Positions 26,572 to 35,316 of a stretch of 41,625 nt of DNA are shown one piece after another (the first letter of the stretch is position 1; every line of letters starts with the position of its first letter). The stretch is taken from positions 1 to 41,625 of the forward strand of contig CAJWZC010000025.1 of NCBI GenBank assembly GCA_913049915.1. The letters run 5' to 3'. Source of the DNA: an uncultured Colwellia sp. GTDB lineage: Bacteria; Pseudomonadota; Gammaproteobacteria; Enterobacterales; Alteromonadaceae. The notes under the pieces were generated by a model. The model did no database searches. It saw only the letters and a program-made list of their open reading frames with translations, and was not told the origin of the DNA. The position numbers and the translations under genes are program-made.

Positions 26572-28896
26572 TTAACTAGCCGCTACCTTAAAATCTCTTT
26601 TAAGTGCACTTGTTAATGCGAACTTAAATTCAGCCATTGATTGGTAGCGTTTTTCAATATCTTTATGCATGGCCTTATTACAAATTCGCATCGCACTTGT
26701 TGGCAAGTTTATATTATGCTGATTGACAGCAATAGCTTTCGCTTTTGTAATTTGGTAAGCAACAGTAGCGATAGATTCGCCTTGAAAAGGTAAGTGGCCA
26801 CAAAGCAATTGGTAGAAAGTCACGCCTAAACTGAAAATATCGCTACGACCATCTACCTTTAAGCCAAGTATTTGTTCTGGAGACATATAATAAGGGCTTC
26901 CCATAATAATACCTGTACGGGTTTTACTGTTATCACTGACGTAGGCTATACCAAAGTCAGTCACGGTCACTTTGAGCAAATCATCATCGTAAATAATGTT
27001 TGCTGGCTTGATATCACGATGCACAACATTTTGGTTATGAGCATAATCTAGTGCATCTGTTATCTGAATTAATAACTGATAAAGCAATGGCGTAGGCAGT
27101 GTTTGTCCTGGTTGGGTAAATAATGATAACGGTGCACCTGTGAGTAAATCCATAGCTATATATCCTAAGTGATTATCTTCACCAACATCATAAATAGTGA
27201 CTATATTGGCATGGCTTAAACCACCTGCCGTTTGCGCCTCTCTAAAGAAACGTTGCTTAGCTTCATCAAACTCTGGAGAATCAATATCATCGCTTAATTG
27301 CAGTGTTTTTATGGCAACATGACGGTTTATTTTAGGGTCGACACCTTGATAAACAATGCCCATTGCACCTTTTCCTAAAATCCCTTCAACTTGATAACGA
27401 CCAAAGTTTTCAACCGTAAGGTGATGATTGATTTTCGCTTGGCTTTGTATTTTATTTTTGAATGGACTTTCCACTATTACTAACGTTTGTTCAAGTTCAT
27501 CCTCATCTACTGATAAGGGATCTAGCTGATTTATTGATGTCTTGTGGTTATGATTTACTGTAATATTTTTTTCTTTAAGCAAGGAGCTACTTTTTTTGAC
27601 TTGAGTAAGTTGGTCTTGTTTGTTATCGAATGTACTCCTTTGCGGAGATGCATTTTCTCTGTTTAAAGGACCTTGATAATTAAGCGCTACGACAAAATTA
27701 TTATATTCTTTTTGATAAGCGAAGAGTAAGAGCCATGTGCCCATTATCGTAATGAGTACTGGCATAACTTCAAGCCATTGTTGCTGATTGAATAAAAAAT
27801 ATTGCAGCGTAAAAAAGAGTAAGGCGTAGCTAACCATACTTATTATTTGCTGTTTTACCGATAAATATCGAATAAACCAGGTTAGGGTAATACCTAACAA
27901 CAAAAAAAACCAAGCCAAGAATAGAGTGAGTAAGCTCTGATATAAATAATCGTGTTGAATTAACTTGTTAAGTAGAGGTGTGAGTATTTTATCATATGAG
28001 TCTTTATTATCAGTAATTATGATGACTTTGTAATCATTATTTAGATTAATCTGAGAGCCAAAAGAGTATTGTTGGATAAATTGACTTACAGAGCTTAGCC
28101 TAGATAAGTTAGTAGCTGACTTATCTAGGCTAAGCTGGTTTATTTGTCTTTCTTGAATTAATTGATTAACCGTAGGTAAATTTTCTGAAATAAATACTTC
28201 ACCAAAAAATCCTAAAGGAAATTTTTTAGGAAGTAAGGTCTTTTCAGCGGAGATTAAACTTAATTGCCAATCTTGTTTGATGAGTAGTTCAGTATTTGAG
28301 TTGAGTTGCTTTAATATTTCGCCAGGTAAACTGATGTGAATTTTTCCTCGCTGGTACCACACTAACGGAAAATTTTGTCGTTTGTTTTGTAGAAACGGTG
28401 TAAAAGTAAAGTACTTTGATCTCAATATTTCAACATTAGCTTCTGACGAAAAGCGGAACCAATTGAGCAGTGGTGAAAAAGTCATTGTAGCTTGAGACTT
28501 CAGTGGCGGAGTTGAGGTCATTTGGCTAGAGTCGATAACAATTTTATTTTTACGTGGTGCTAAGAATAAGTACTGCTCAAGCTTTGTCATAAAGGTCTTT
28601 GATTGCTGACCTAAAAGAGTTATTTGGCTATTTGGGTGATATGACAAAAGTGTTGTGATTGCTGTTATATCTTGTTCATTGAACCCAGATTGTAACGTTA
28701 AAACATCTGTAGTCTTTAAACCCTGATTTTTTTTCAACAATGTAGAGGATTGTGTAAGCTGACTTTGCCAATATATATTTAATTGATTTAATGGATTTAG
28801 ACCGCCAATAGATATATACCAAAAGCTAAAACCCCAGAATAATAGAAGCAGATAAAACCAACCCGTTTGATAAATGGGTAGAAGACGTTTGAGCAT
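26572..28896 (-). CDS. Membrane Ser/Thr protein kinase with CHASE2-like sensor domain
   Basis: A 774-residue protein. One N-terminal membrane helix (about 12-31) is followed by a periplasmic domain to about 325 and three closely spaced helices to about 395. That is the CHASE2-TM3 arrangement, though the sensor sequence is diverged. After a polar linker, a complete Hanks-type kinase domain spans 501-774. It has the glycine loop GKGAMG, catalytic Lys530 (VAIK), HRDIKPAN with Asp628, DFG with Asp647, and the MSPEQ/DIFSLGV region. All catalytic residues are present, so it should be active. It leads an operon with PP2C and FHA genes. The coding region for the periplasmic domain contains an 18-bp perfect inverted repeat (28092-28136). 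Confidence 0.93.
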   Translation of the reverse strand: MLKRLLPIYQTGWFYLLLLFWGFSFWYISIGGLNPLNQLNIYWQSQLTQSSTLLKKNQGLKTTDVLTLQSGFNEQDITAITTLLSYHPNSQITLLGQQSKTFMTKLEQYLFLAPRKNKIVIDSSQMTSTPPLKSQATMTFSPLLNWFRFSSEANVEILRSKYFTFTPFLQNKRQNFPLVWYQRGKIHISLPGEILKQLNSNTELLIKQDWQLSLISAEKTLLPKKFPLGFFGEVFISENLPTVNQLIQERQINQLSLDKSATNLSRLSSVSQFIQQYSFGSQINLNNDYKVIIITDNKDSYDKILTPLLNKLIQHDYLYQSLLTLFLAWFFLLLGITLTWFIRYLSVKQQIISMVSYALLFFTLQYFLFNQQQWLEVMPVLITIMGTWLLLFAYQKEYNNFVVALNYQGPLNRENASPQRSTFDNKQDQLTQVKKSSSLLKEKNITVNHNHKTSINQLDPLSVDEDELEQTLVIVESPFKNKIQSQAKINHHLTVENFGRYQVEGILGKGAMGIVYQGVDPKINRHVAIKTLQLSDDIDSPEFDEAKQRFFREAQTAGGLSHANIVTIYDVGEDNHLGYIAMDLLTGAPLSLFTQPGQTLPTPLLYQLLIQITDALDYAHNQNVVHRDIKPANIIYDDDLLKVTVTDFGIAYVSDNSKTRTGIIMGSPYYMSPEQILGLKVDGRSDIFSLGVTFYQLLCGHLPFQGESIATVAYQITKAKAIAVNQHNINLPTSAMRICNKAMHKDIEKRYQSMAEFKFALTSALKRDFKVAAS
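28092..28136. repeat. 18-bp perfect inverted repeat inside the kinase gene
   Basis: AGCTTAGCCTAGATAAGT (28092-28109) and ACTTATCTAGGCTAAGCT (28119-28136) are perfect reverse complements separated by 9 bp. They lie in frame in the sensor-domain part of the kinase gene and encode LSLDKSATNLSRLSS on the minus strand. Confidence 0.97.
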
Positions 28897-29083
28897 GTGT
28901 AGTGAAAACCTTTAGCTATGTTTTATTATTATTGTTTTGCAGGTATTACACTGCTATTAATACCTTAATGTGCTTGGTATATCAAATTTAAACTAATAAG
29001 TTATTAGTAGTAAAAGTGATTTTATTCTTTACAGTCTTGAGCTAAACCTATTAACATTCAATTGTTTATAGTTAACTCTCTTA

Positions 29084-31190
29084 TTAATGTTTTTTTAATT
29101 CTTGTTCAAGTAATTGATAACTTAATTGCATTGCTTGGAATAAAGCTTCTACTATATCTTGAGCTGGATCTGGTTGCTTTACATAGTGATTAAAGTCTTT
29201 GGCGTATTGCAATAATACATGCGCACTTAAATTTGCGGACATACCTTGAATTTTATGACTGATTTCATGTTGTAGTATATTATTTCCTTGTTCTATACTT
29301 TTAGCTAATTCATTAAGTTTTTTAGGTGTTTCTTCTAAAAATAATTCAATAAGCTTTTGTTGAATTATCTCATTGTTATTTAAACGTTTACTAAATTCAT
29401 ACCTTTGCCATATAACTAGTTGCTCAGGCTTTGTATCGTCAATATGGATGTTTACAATAGCGGCAACTGCAGCCGTTACTTCTTGTGGTACTTTAATAAT
29501 AGTTTTTGTTTCTAAGATTGGTGTAGCTTGGTTAATACCTAATTCATTTACACTTGATTGTGCAAAGTACTGAAATAATTTCTCTTTAATGCTTGTCGGA
29601 TCAATAGGTTTACTTAAATAATCGGTCATACCTGAAGCTAAGCACTTTTCTTTATCGCCCTTCATAGTGTTGGCCGTCATGGCTATAATAGTTATCGCTT
29701 TATTATCTTCTCCTGCCTCGCCATTTCGAATAGCTTGAGTGGCTTGATAACCATCCATCTCTGGCATTTGACAATCCATTAAAATCATATCATAGCTGGC
29801 TTTACCTGTACTAGTTTGTCTATTTTTTGATTTAAGTAGCGCCAATACCTCTAAGCCATTAACAGCAATGTCAGGGGTTATGTCAAACTCAGCGAGAATA
29901 TGGCGAGCTACTTTTTGATTAATACGATTGTCTTCTACCAGTAATAATCGACATTCGTTAAAATTTTTATTACTTATATCCATGTCTTCAGGTTTAACCT
30001 CTGTTAAATAGTGATCAGTTATCAAGGGAAGCTCTTGTAATAAAAAGTCATTATCTGATAAAGGCAAGCTTAAGATTTTCAATAAATATCTTGTTATCGC
30101 TGGTTTAAAAAAATAAGTAGAAAACCCTAACTTCATAAAATAGTTAGTATCAGCAGGAACCGCCATTGAAGTCATCATCACTAACTTTATATCTTTTAAG
30201 TTAGGATTTTTTTGACACTTTTAGCTCCAGTCATCTGCATATCAATAAATACTATTTTTATATTGGCTTGTTGCTATTTTAGTGCATTATTTTAAGTGCT
30301 GATAAAGCGGTTAAATCACCATTAGCTTCATATAAGACGGCACCATGATACTCCATCTAAAACGGATCTGTTGGCTGTATTGTCATCAACGATTACTATA
30401 GCTATATTATTTATATCTACGTCGTGTATTACAATATGTGCTTACGTACTTTTTACTAAGTTATGATAAATTTGACTCTTTTTCACTAGTATAAGTTATT
30501 TTTATATCTTCGTGCATTAATCAGCATAACTGTGCACAAATAGCCAGTTCTAAACCAGTGCCAGCATATTTTATAGTTGTTAAAGCGTCTACTTGTATAA
30601 AAGACTGAAATAAAAAATATATTTGTCTGCTAGAATCACTCTCTAAACTAAAGTAATCTAAATATTTTTTGGGACTTTTTAAAGCGACTGACTTACTTAC
30701 TTAATCCACTAAAGAGTTTTCTTAAGTCAAAAGCTATTACTACTAAGTCAAGTTTACCTACCTCCACCTGAAAGAATCTACAATACCATTAATCAAATAA
30801 AATAATTCCTTGGTACTTGAATTAGCCAATTCGACTCCGTGCACTTGCTCTTCACTTAAGTTATTCCTTAGAAGTAAACCTAATTTACCAAGAATGAAAT
30901 TCATTAGTTTTCGTATTTCATGACTTATAATTATTTGACTATTTTTGACATAAAGTAAAGCAAAAAACGAGACCAATAACTATAGTAGCGGTATTAAAAA
31001 TATGCGACAAAGCCCAGGTAAATGCGTTGAAGTCAATATTATTTACTTCAACCAGTTGGTTGGCATTCAGTTTAATTATCGTCGAGGGAAAGTCGATGCC
31101 AGTAAGGTTGAGTGTACTAGGCATCAAACAAAGTATTAATATTATAGTTAAAAAGGTTTTTTTATCAAACGCCGATTCAGCTACTGTAAG
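29084..31190 (-). pseudogene. Decayed hybrid histidine kinase (TM-HisKA-HATPase-REC-REC-HPt)
   Basis: Broken pieces of one gene can be read in order. An N-terminal part with two membrane helices (about 31160-30939) comes first. The HisKA box (SHEIRKLMNFILGKLGLLLRN) has its His at 30920-30922. A linker reads VEVGKLDL, then FDLRKLFSGLSK, then a stop. Next is only the G2 end of the ATPase domain (YAGTGLELAICAQLC, then a stop, 30521-30610); the rest of that domain is missing. A first receiver follows in fragments (VIVDDNTANRSVLDG; IDMQMTGAKS). The last 365 codons (29084-30181) are still open. They hold the end of receiver 1, a complete receiver 2 (Asp136 in LMDCQMPEMDG) and an HPt-like domain (SHKIQGMSANLSA). 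That open frame has no natural start and may not be translated. Confidence 0.88.
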
Positions 31191-31364
31191 TTAGAATGTT
31201 CTTGAATGAATTATTCATCTGGATTACTAGCTAGATTAGCTGACAGAGTAATTTTTATGAGCTTAAAACTAATAAGATAACTTATTTATTATTCATTAGT
31301 TATAAGGTCATAATAACCAATAATCACAATAACAGGGTACTTAAAAGTTAGCACAAAATTCAGT

Positions 31365-31400
31365 ATTGCTATCAAATCGCTTACTAATTTTGATGGCAAT
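31365..31400 (-). terminator. Possible hairpin downstream of tadA
   Basis: ATTGCTATCAAA (31365-31376) pairs with TTTGATGGCAAT (31389-31400) with one G-U pair and a 12-nt loop, 22 bp beyond the tadA stop. There is no clear T-run, so it may be a weak terminator or a stability hairpin. Confidence 0.4.
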
Positions 31401-31421
31401 AATGATAAGTACTATCTAGTG

Positions 31422-31958
31422 TTAGAGTGAGGATTTTTTAGCTTGTTTTTTTTCTTTTCTACGTCGTTTAAAAAATGAAGAAAGCAACTGGCTACACTCT
31501 TCTTGCAATAGGCCTGAATGGACTGTTAATTGATGATTTAACTGTGGGTTATTAACTAAGTTAAAAGCACTGCCAGCAGCACCTGTTTTAAGATCGCTAC
31601 AGGCGTAAATTAAGCGATTTATTCGGCTATGTACCAGTAAACCTGCGCACATAGGGCAGGGCTCTAAAGTTACGTATAAGGTACAATCAAGTAGTCGATA
31701 GTTATTAATAAACGCCCCAGCCTGTCTGATAGCATTCATCTCAGCATGACTTGATGGGTCGTTAAGCATGATTGACTGATTAAAACCTTCACCAATAATT
31801 TTCCCTTGTTGAACTACGACAGCGCCAACAGGTATTTCATCATGTTGCTCAGCTTGTTGTGCCAATTCAAAGGCTCTTTGCATAAAGGTTAAATCAAGTT
31901 GAGCTTGTTCTTCTGTACTGAGCGTCAATGGTAAGTTTTCTGAGGACGGCTCCATCAT
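31422..31958 (-). CDS. tadA: tRNA-specific adenosine deaminase
   Basis: Converts the wobble adenosine of tRNA-Arg(ACG) to inosine. The 178-residue chain has a 20-residue N-terminal extension, then the cytidine-deaminase fold with zinc ligands His71 (HAEMNAI, catalytic Glu73), Cys101 and Cys104 (PCPMCAG). The C-terminal KRRRKEKKQAKK tail is basic, as expected for tRNA binding. Its ATG overlaps the hemW stop by 4 nt. In many gammaproteobacteria tadA lies beside mltF. Here about 6 kb of signalling genes separates them. Confidence 0.95.
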   Translation of the reverse strand: MMEPSSENLPLTLSTEEQAQLDLTFMQRAFELAQQAEQHDEIPVGAVVVQQGKIIGEGFNQSIMLNDPSSHAEMNAIRQAGAFINNYRLLDCTLYVTLEPCPMCAGLLVHSRINRLIYACSDLKTGAAGSAFNLVNNPQLNHQLTVHSGLLQEECSQLLSSFFKRRRKEKKQAKKSSL

Positions 31959-33121
31959 AAAAATATTTCCAGCAAGTCATTTAAATAGCGTTGTCCAGTT
32001 TGAGTGACTAGCCAATATTCTTCATTATCTTTTACTTCACAAACCATTAGTTTTCTTTGTTGCGCTTTTTTCAGTAAAGGTAATACCGAGCTTATATTAA
32101 GCCCAGTACTTGCTTGAAACTGATTAATATTAAAAGCACTGTGCAGTCTTAGCTGATTCATCATGAACTCAAAAGGGCGATCACTTTCATCAACTTCAGA
32201 TAATTGATCTAAGAAATCACGGCTATTATCTAGATAACCCTTAGGGTGTTTTACTTTTATGGTACGTATTATTTTTTGTGTTCTACTATTGGTGATTTTT
32301 CCGTGAGCACCACAACCAATACCAAGGTAGTCACCATATTGCCAATAATTTAAATTATGCTGGCATTGATAGCCAGGTTTAGCGTAGGCAGAAATTTCAT
32401 ACTGCTGATAACCAGCCTCATTGAGTAGCTTGACGCCCTGATCTTGAATCTCCCATAAAATATCATCTATCGGTAACTTAGGCGGTTTAGAGTGAAAAAT
32501 GGTATTGGGCTCAATAGTTAATTGATACCATGAGATATGATTAGGATTGAGGCTAATAGCTGTTTTTAGATCATCAAGGGCATTATTCAATGATTGGTTA
32601 GGCAAACCATGCATTAAATCTAGATTAAAACTGGTTACACCACTTTCGGTTGCTAATTTTGCTGCTATTTTTGCTTGGTCACTATCATGGATGCGGCCAA
32701 GTTTAATCAATTTATCAGAAGAAAAGCTTTGTACACCGATAGAAAGGCGGTTAACACCCGCATCAAAAAAACCAATGAATTTATCGGCCTCAACAGTGCC
32801 AGGGTTTGCCTCTAGAGTAATCTCTATGTCTACTTTATGGTCAAAGCGGCTAAGTACCTGCTTGAGTATACTTTTAATCGAGATAGCTGAAAATAAACTT
32901 GGTGTGCCGCCGCCAATGAATATAGAATATAAAGCGCGATTGGTTAAGCCAAAACGCTCAATATCTTCATCTAAATCGGCAATTAAGGCGGCAACATAAT
33001 CTTGTTCAGGTATAGCACTTTTAACCGCATGCGAGTTGAAATCACAATAAGGACACTTTTCAACACACCATGGAATATGAATATAAAGTGAAAGTGGCCG
33101 GTTTTCTAACAGTTCTAACAT
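31955..33121 (-). CDS. hemW: HemW, radical SAM heme chaperone
   Basis: A 388-residue protein of the HemN-like radical SAM group. The cluster-binding motif CxxxCxxC is at Cys19, Cys23 and Cys26, followed by DFNSH, which marks HemW rather than the coproporphyrinogen oxidase HemN. GGGTPSL, LEANPGT, RLSIGVQSF and DLMHGLPNQ follow in the usual order, and a C-terminal winged-helix part ends the protein. HemW is thought to deliver heme to respiratory enzymes and not to make it. It is 23 bp behind rdgB and overlaps tadA by 4 nt, so the three are one operon. Confidence 0.95.
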   Translation of the reverse strand: MLELLENRPLSLYIHIPWCVEKCPYCDFNSHAVKSAIPEQDYVAALIADLDEDIERFGLTNRALYSIFIGGGTPSLFSAISIKSILKQVLSRFDHKVDIEITLEANPGTVEADKFIGFFDAGVNRLSIGVQSFSSDKLIKLGRIHDSDQAKIAAKLATESGVTSFNLDLMHGLPNQSLNNALDDLKTAISLNPNHISWYQLTIEPNTIFHSKPPKLPIDDILWEIQDQGVKLLNEAGYQQYEISAYAKPGYQCQHNLNYWQYGDYLGIGCGAHGKITNSRTQKIIRTIKVKHPKGYLDNSRDFLDQLSEVDESDRPFEFMMNQLRLHSAFNINQFQASTGLNISSVLPLLKKAQQRKLMVCEVKDNEEYWLVTQTGQRYLNDLLEIFL

Positions 33122-33144
33122 AAGTAAATGGCTCGAATTTTCTT

Positions 33145-33756
33145 TTATGATTTAGCTAGTGCGAGTTTTTCAACCAACTTAGCTAATGCTTGACCACGGT
33201 GGCTTAGCTTACTTTTTACTTCACGTGATAATTGCGCTGAAGACATTTGTAAATCGTTTTGCCAAAAAACAGGATCATAGCCAAATCCTTGTGCACCTTG
33301 TTTAGTTCTAGAGATAGAGCCCTGCCATACACCATGGCAGATAAGTGGTGTAGGATCGTTTTCATGTTTCATATAAACCAAAACACAGTGAAAACGAGCT
33401 GTTCTTTGCTCATCAGGGATATTGACTAACGCAGCCAGTAGCTTGTTGGTATTGTCATCATCGGTTATTGGATCTTCAGTAATATCTGCCGCGTATCTCG
33501 CTGAATAGACACCAGGTGCACCATTTAGCGCATCTACTTCTAAGCCTGAGTCATCTGCAATCGCAGGTAAACCAGTAATCTTTGCCGCATGACGCGCTTT
33601 AATAATAGCATTTTCTACAAAGGTAGTACCTGTTTCTGCAACTTCAGGCACATTAAACACACTTTGCGGTACTATTTCGATTGATTGCTCTGCGAGTAAG
33701 TAGGCTAATTCTTTAACTTTACCTTGATTTCCGGTAGCTAATACAACTTTTGACAT
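33145..33756 (-). CDS. rdgB: dITP/XTP pyrophosphatase (RdgB/HAM1)
   Basis: Removes non-canonical purine nucleotides (dITP, ITP, XTP) from the pool by hydrolysis to monophosphates. The 203-residue length is standard. Motifs are [13 protein letters not shown] at the N-terminus, [23 protein letters not shown] in the middle, GFGYDPVF and the C-terminal SHRGQAL. First gene of the rdgB-hemW-tadA run. The 412-bp gap upstream holds two hairpins that end the DUF4426 transcript and a short ORF remnant, so rdgB probably has its own promoter. Confidence 0.96.
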   Translation of the reverse strand: MSKVVLATGNQGKVKELAYLLAEQSIEIVPQSVFNVPEVAETGTTFVENAIIKARHAAKITGLPAIADDSGLEVDALNGAPGVYSARYAADITEDPITDDDNTNKLLAALVNIPDEQRTARFHCVLVYMKHENDPTPLICHGVWQGSISRTKQGAQGFGYDPVFWQNDLQMSSAQLSREVKSKLSHRGQALAKLVEKLALAKS

Positions 33757-34117
33757 GACGATTACCTGTGGCTATTACGCGTTTTATTGATGGGGCTATA
33801 TTACCAAGGGAATTAATTGATTGATCAGCTTAGAGCTTCAATAGCGATCTTAAAAAAAGCAAAATGATTTAAATATAGTTAGTCTATATTTTATTCATTT
33901 TGTGCTGTTATCAGTTTGCTAATGAGCTCCCGAAGGACTAGTTTAAAAGGCTTATATGCGGCGTTATTGATTTTGACAAGGGAATAATCATTCTCTTCAA
34001 TCAATGCCTTGCCTCTAAGCCTTTTAATTCTCGCTAAGTGATCAATAAAATAGTCCTGTTGGTATCATGCGCTATTCTATCCTAAACAGGTATAATTCGC
34101 TAAAGTTAACCGCAAAA
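33757..34117. other. Gap between rdgB and DUF4426 gene
   Basis: Contains a protein-like open frame without start (see 33891-34064) followed on the minus strand by a hairpin, AAATATAG (33871-33878) with CTATATTT (33884-33891), immediately at its stop codon. No other gene was seen. Confidence 0.4.
33891..34064 (-). pseudogene. Short ORF fragment lacking a start codon
   Basis: On the minus strand 57 codons read YQQDYFIDHLARIKRLRG, then KALIEENDYSLVKINNAAYK, then PFKLVLRELISKLITAQNE to TAA. The composition is that of a real protein, but the frame is closed by TGA just upstream and has no ATG/GTG/TTG start. An ATG (34066-34068) starts in another frame and meets TGA after eight codons, so a +1 shift would join them. 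Most likely this is the remnant of a lost gene. The family is not recognised. Confidence 0.4.
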
Positions 34118-34140
34118 AAAAGCGCTTTATAAGCGCTTTT
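34118..34140 (-). terminator. Terminator after the DUF4426 gene
   Basis: AAAAGCGCTT (34118-34127) and AAGCGCTTTT (34131-34140) form a 10-bp stem with a 3-nt loop, followed on the minus strand by an uninterrupted T-run. Confidence 0.85.
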
Positions 34141-34143
34141 CAT

Positions 34144-34172
34144 TTAATAACAAAACAAGGTTTTGTTATTAA
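34144..34172 (-). other. Hairpin overlapping the DUF4426 stop codon
   Basis: TTAATAACAAAAC (34144-34156) pairs with GTTTTGTTATTAA (34160-34172), 13 bp with a 3-nt loop. The stop codon (34169-34171) lies in the stem. It stands directly before the terminator hairpin, forming a tandem. Confidence 0.6.
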
Positions 34173-34609
34173 TCAACATAGAATTTTTGTGAAAATTTTA
34201 ATTGCTGTTTATCCTTACCATCATTAATCATAATATCAAAATGAATGGTTTCTTCATTGCTATAATTAACCTGAGCAAGATAATAAATAGCATCGCCTTC
34301 TTTGACTTCTTTAAAGTCTAAATCTTTAAATTGTCCTAAGTTGTTTTTCGCTTGACCAGTAAGGCTGACTGTTTTTGCGGGGTTACCCTTTTGGCTATTA
34401 TCTAATACTGAAATATTGATTAAACCATTGTAACGACTTCGCGTAATACCATAGGCTTTAGCAATTTCAGGCGTAAAAAAAGTAGAACCGATAGCCATGT
34501 AATGTACATTCATCGAACCAAGTTTTTTCATGTTTTCAGCGTTAACACTGGTCATAACAAACAAGCTTAGGCTAAAGGCAATAAGTAGTTTGATGATTGA
34601 AGTTTTCAT
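34169..34609 (-). CDS. DUF4426 periplasmic protein
   Basis: A 146-residue exported protein of unknown function. The signal peptide reads MKTSIIKLLIAFSLSLFVMTSVNAE, with cleavage after VNA. The mature chain begins MKKLGSMNVHYMAIGSTFFTPEIAKAYGITRSRYNGLINISVL, recognisable as the DUF4426 family. It is often found between yggT and rdgB in marine gammaproteobacteria, as here. The ATG at 34609 is chosen because GGAGA lies at the right distance upstream. The ATG four codons earlier overlaps that ribosome binding site. A tandem pair of hairpins ends the transcript. Confidence 0.82.
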   Translation of the reverse strand: MKTSIIKLLIAFSLSLFVMTSVNAENMKKLGSMNVHYMAIGSTFFTPEIAKAYGITRSRYNGLINISVLDNSQKGNPAKTVSLTGQAKNNLGQFKDLDFKEVKEGDAIYYLAQVNYSNEETIHFDIMINDGKDKQQLKFSQKFYVD

Positions 34610-34700
34610 GTAGATCTCCAAAAAAGTATATAGGTTGAGAACTGTTCTATCATCTCTTTATTATAGAGCAGCCTTAACAAAATATGTATTTAGTATGATA

Positions 34701-35246
34701 TTACAACGCGCCCCAATAAGGTAACGAGCTAGAAAGTAAAATATTAATGACATTCATTGCCAAGAATGCCAACAACATGGATAAATCTAAACCACCCATA
34801 TTAGGAATTATTTTGCGTATAGGGTTTAAGAATGGTTCAGTTAATTGGCTAAGTACCATTAACGTTGCATTATAGCCTTGAACAACCCAACTCATAATGG
34901 CCATAATAATCATAAGAACAAACAGTAGAAATCCTGCTTGCTTTGCTAACACTAATAAACCAATGTAAAAGGCTAATAAACCTAAACTTTCACCAGATAA
35001 AGCCGCGAGGGTAACAAACTTTAATGTTGCTACGACATAAGCAATGAGAATAGTTGCTAAATCTATACCACCTAGACCAGGAATGATTCGACGCAGTGGT
35101 ATTACTAACGGATTACTTACTTTGACAATAAATTGGCTTAATGGATTATAAAAATCGGCTTTAACCCATTGTAGCCATACACGCATGATTAAAATCATTA
35201 ACAAAGCGTCGAAGGCGAATCTAAGCAAGTAAATAAGTGCTTCCAT
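34701..35246 (-). CDS. yggT: YggT-family membrane protein
   Basis: A 181-residue inner-membrane protein built from two YggT repeats, each with two helices and the same signature: NPLVIPLRRIIPGLGGIDLATIL in the first and EPFLNPIRKIIPNMGGLDLSMLL in the second. Family members are linked to osmotic or ion homeostasis and to cell-division gene clusters. A precise role is not established. It lies 70 bp behind proC in the conserved yggS-proC-yggT order. Confidence 0.93.
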   Translation of the reverse strand: MEALIYLLRFAFDALLMILIMRVWLQWVKADFYNPLSQFIVKVSNPLVIPLRRIIPGLGGIDLATILIAYVVATLKFVTLAALSGESLGLLAFYIGLLVLAKQAGFLLFVLMIIMAIMSWVVQGYNATLMVLSQLTEPFLNPIRKIIPNMGGLDLSMLLAFLAMNVINILLSSSLPYWGAL

Positions 35247-35316
35247 TGTTTTTCCTCTAATTAATTTGAATTATACTAATTTATGACAGATTGTTTATAT
35301 TGTTAATTTACAAAGA

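Noticed and set aside
30758-30976. Open frame of 72 codons as a small gene
   Set aside because: It is the HisKA segment of the decayed hybrid histidine kinase.
30939-31127. Open frame of 62 codons as a small membrane protein
   Set aside because: It overlaps and runs into the HisKA piece in another frame and is best read as the N-terminal membrane part of the same pseudogene.
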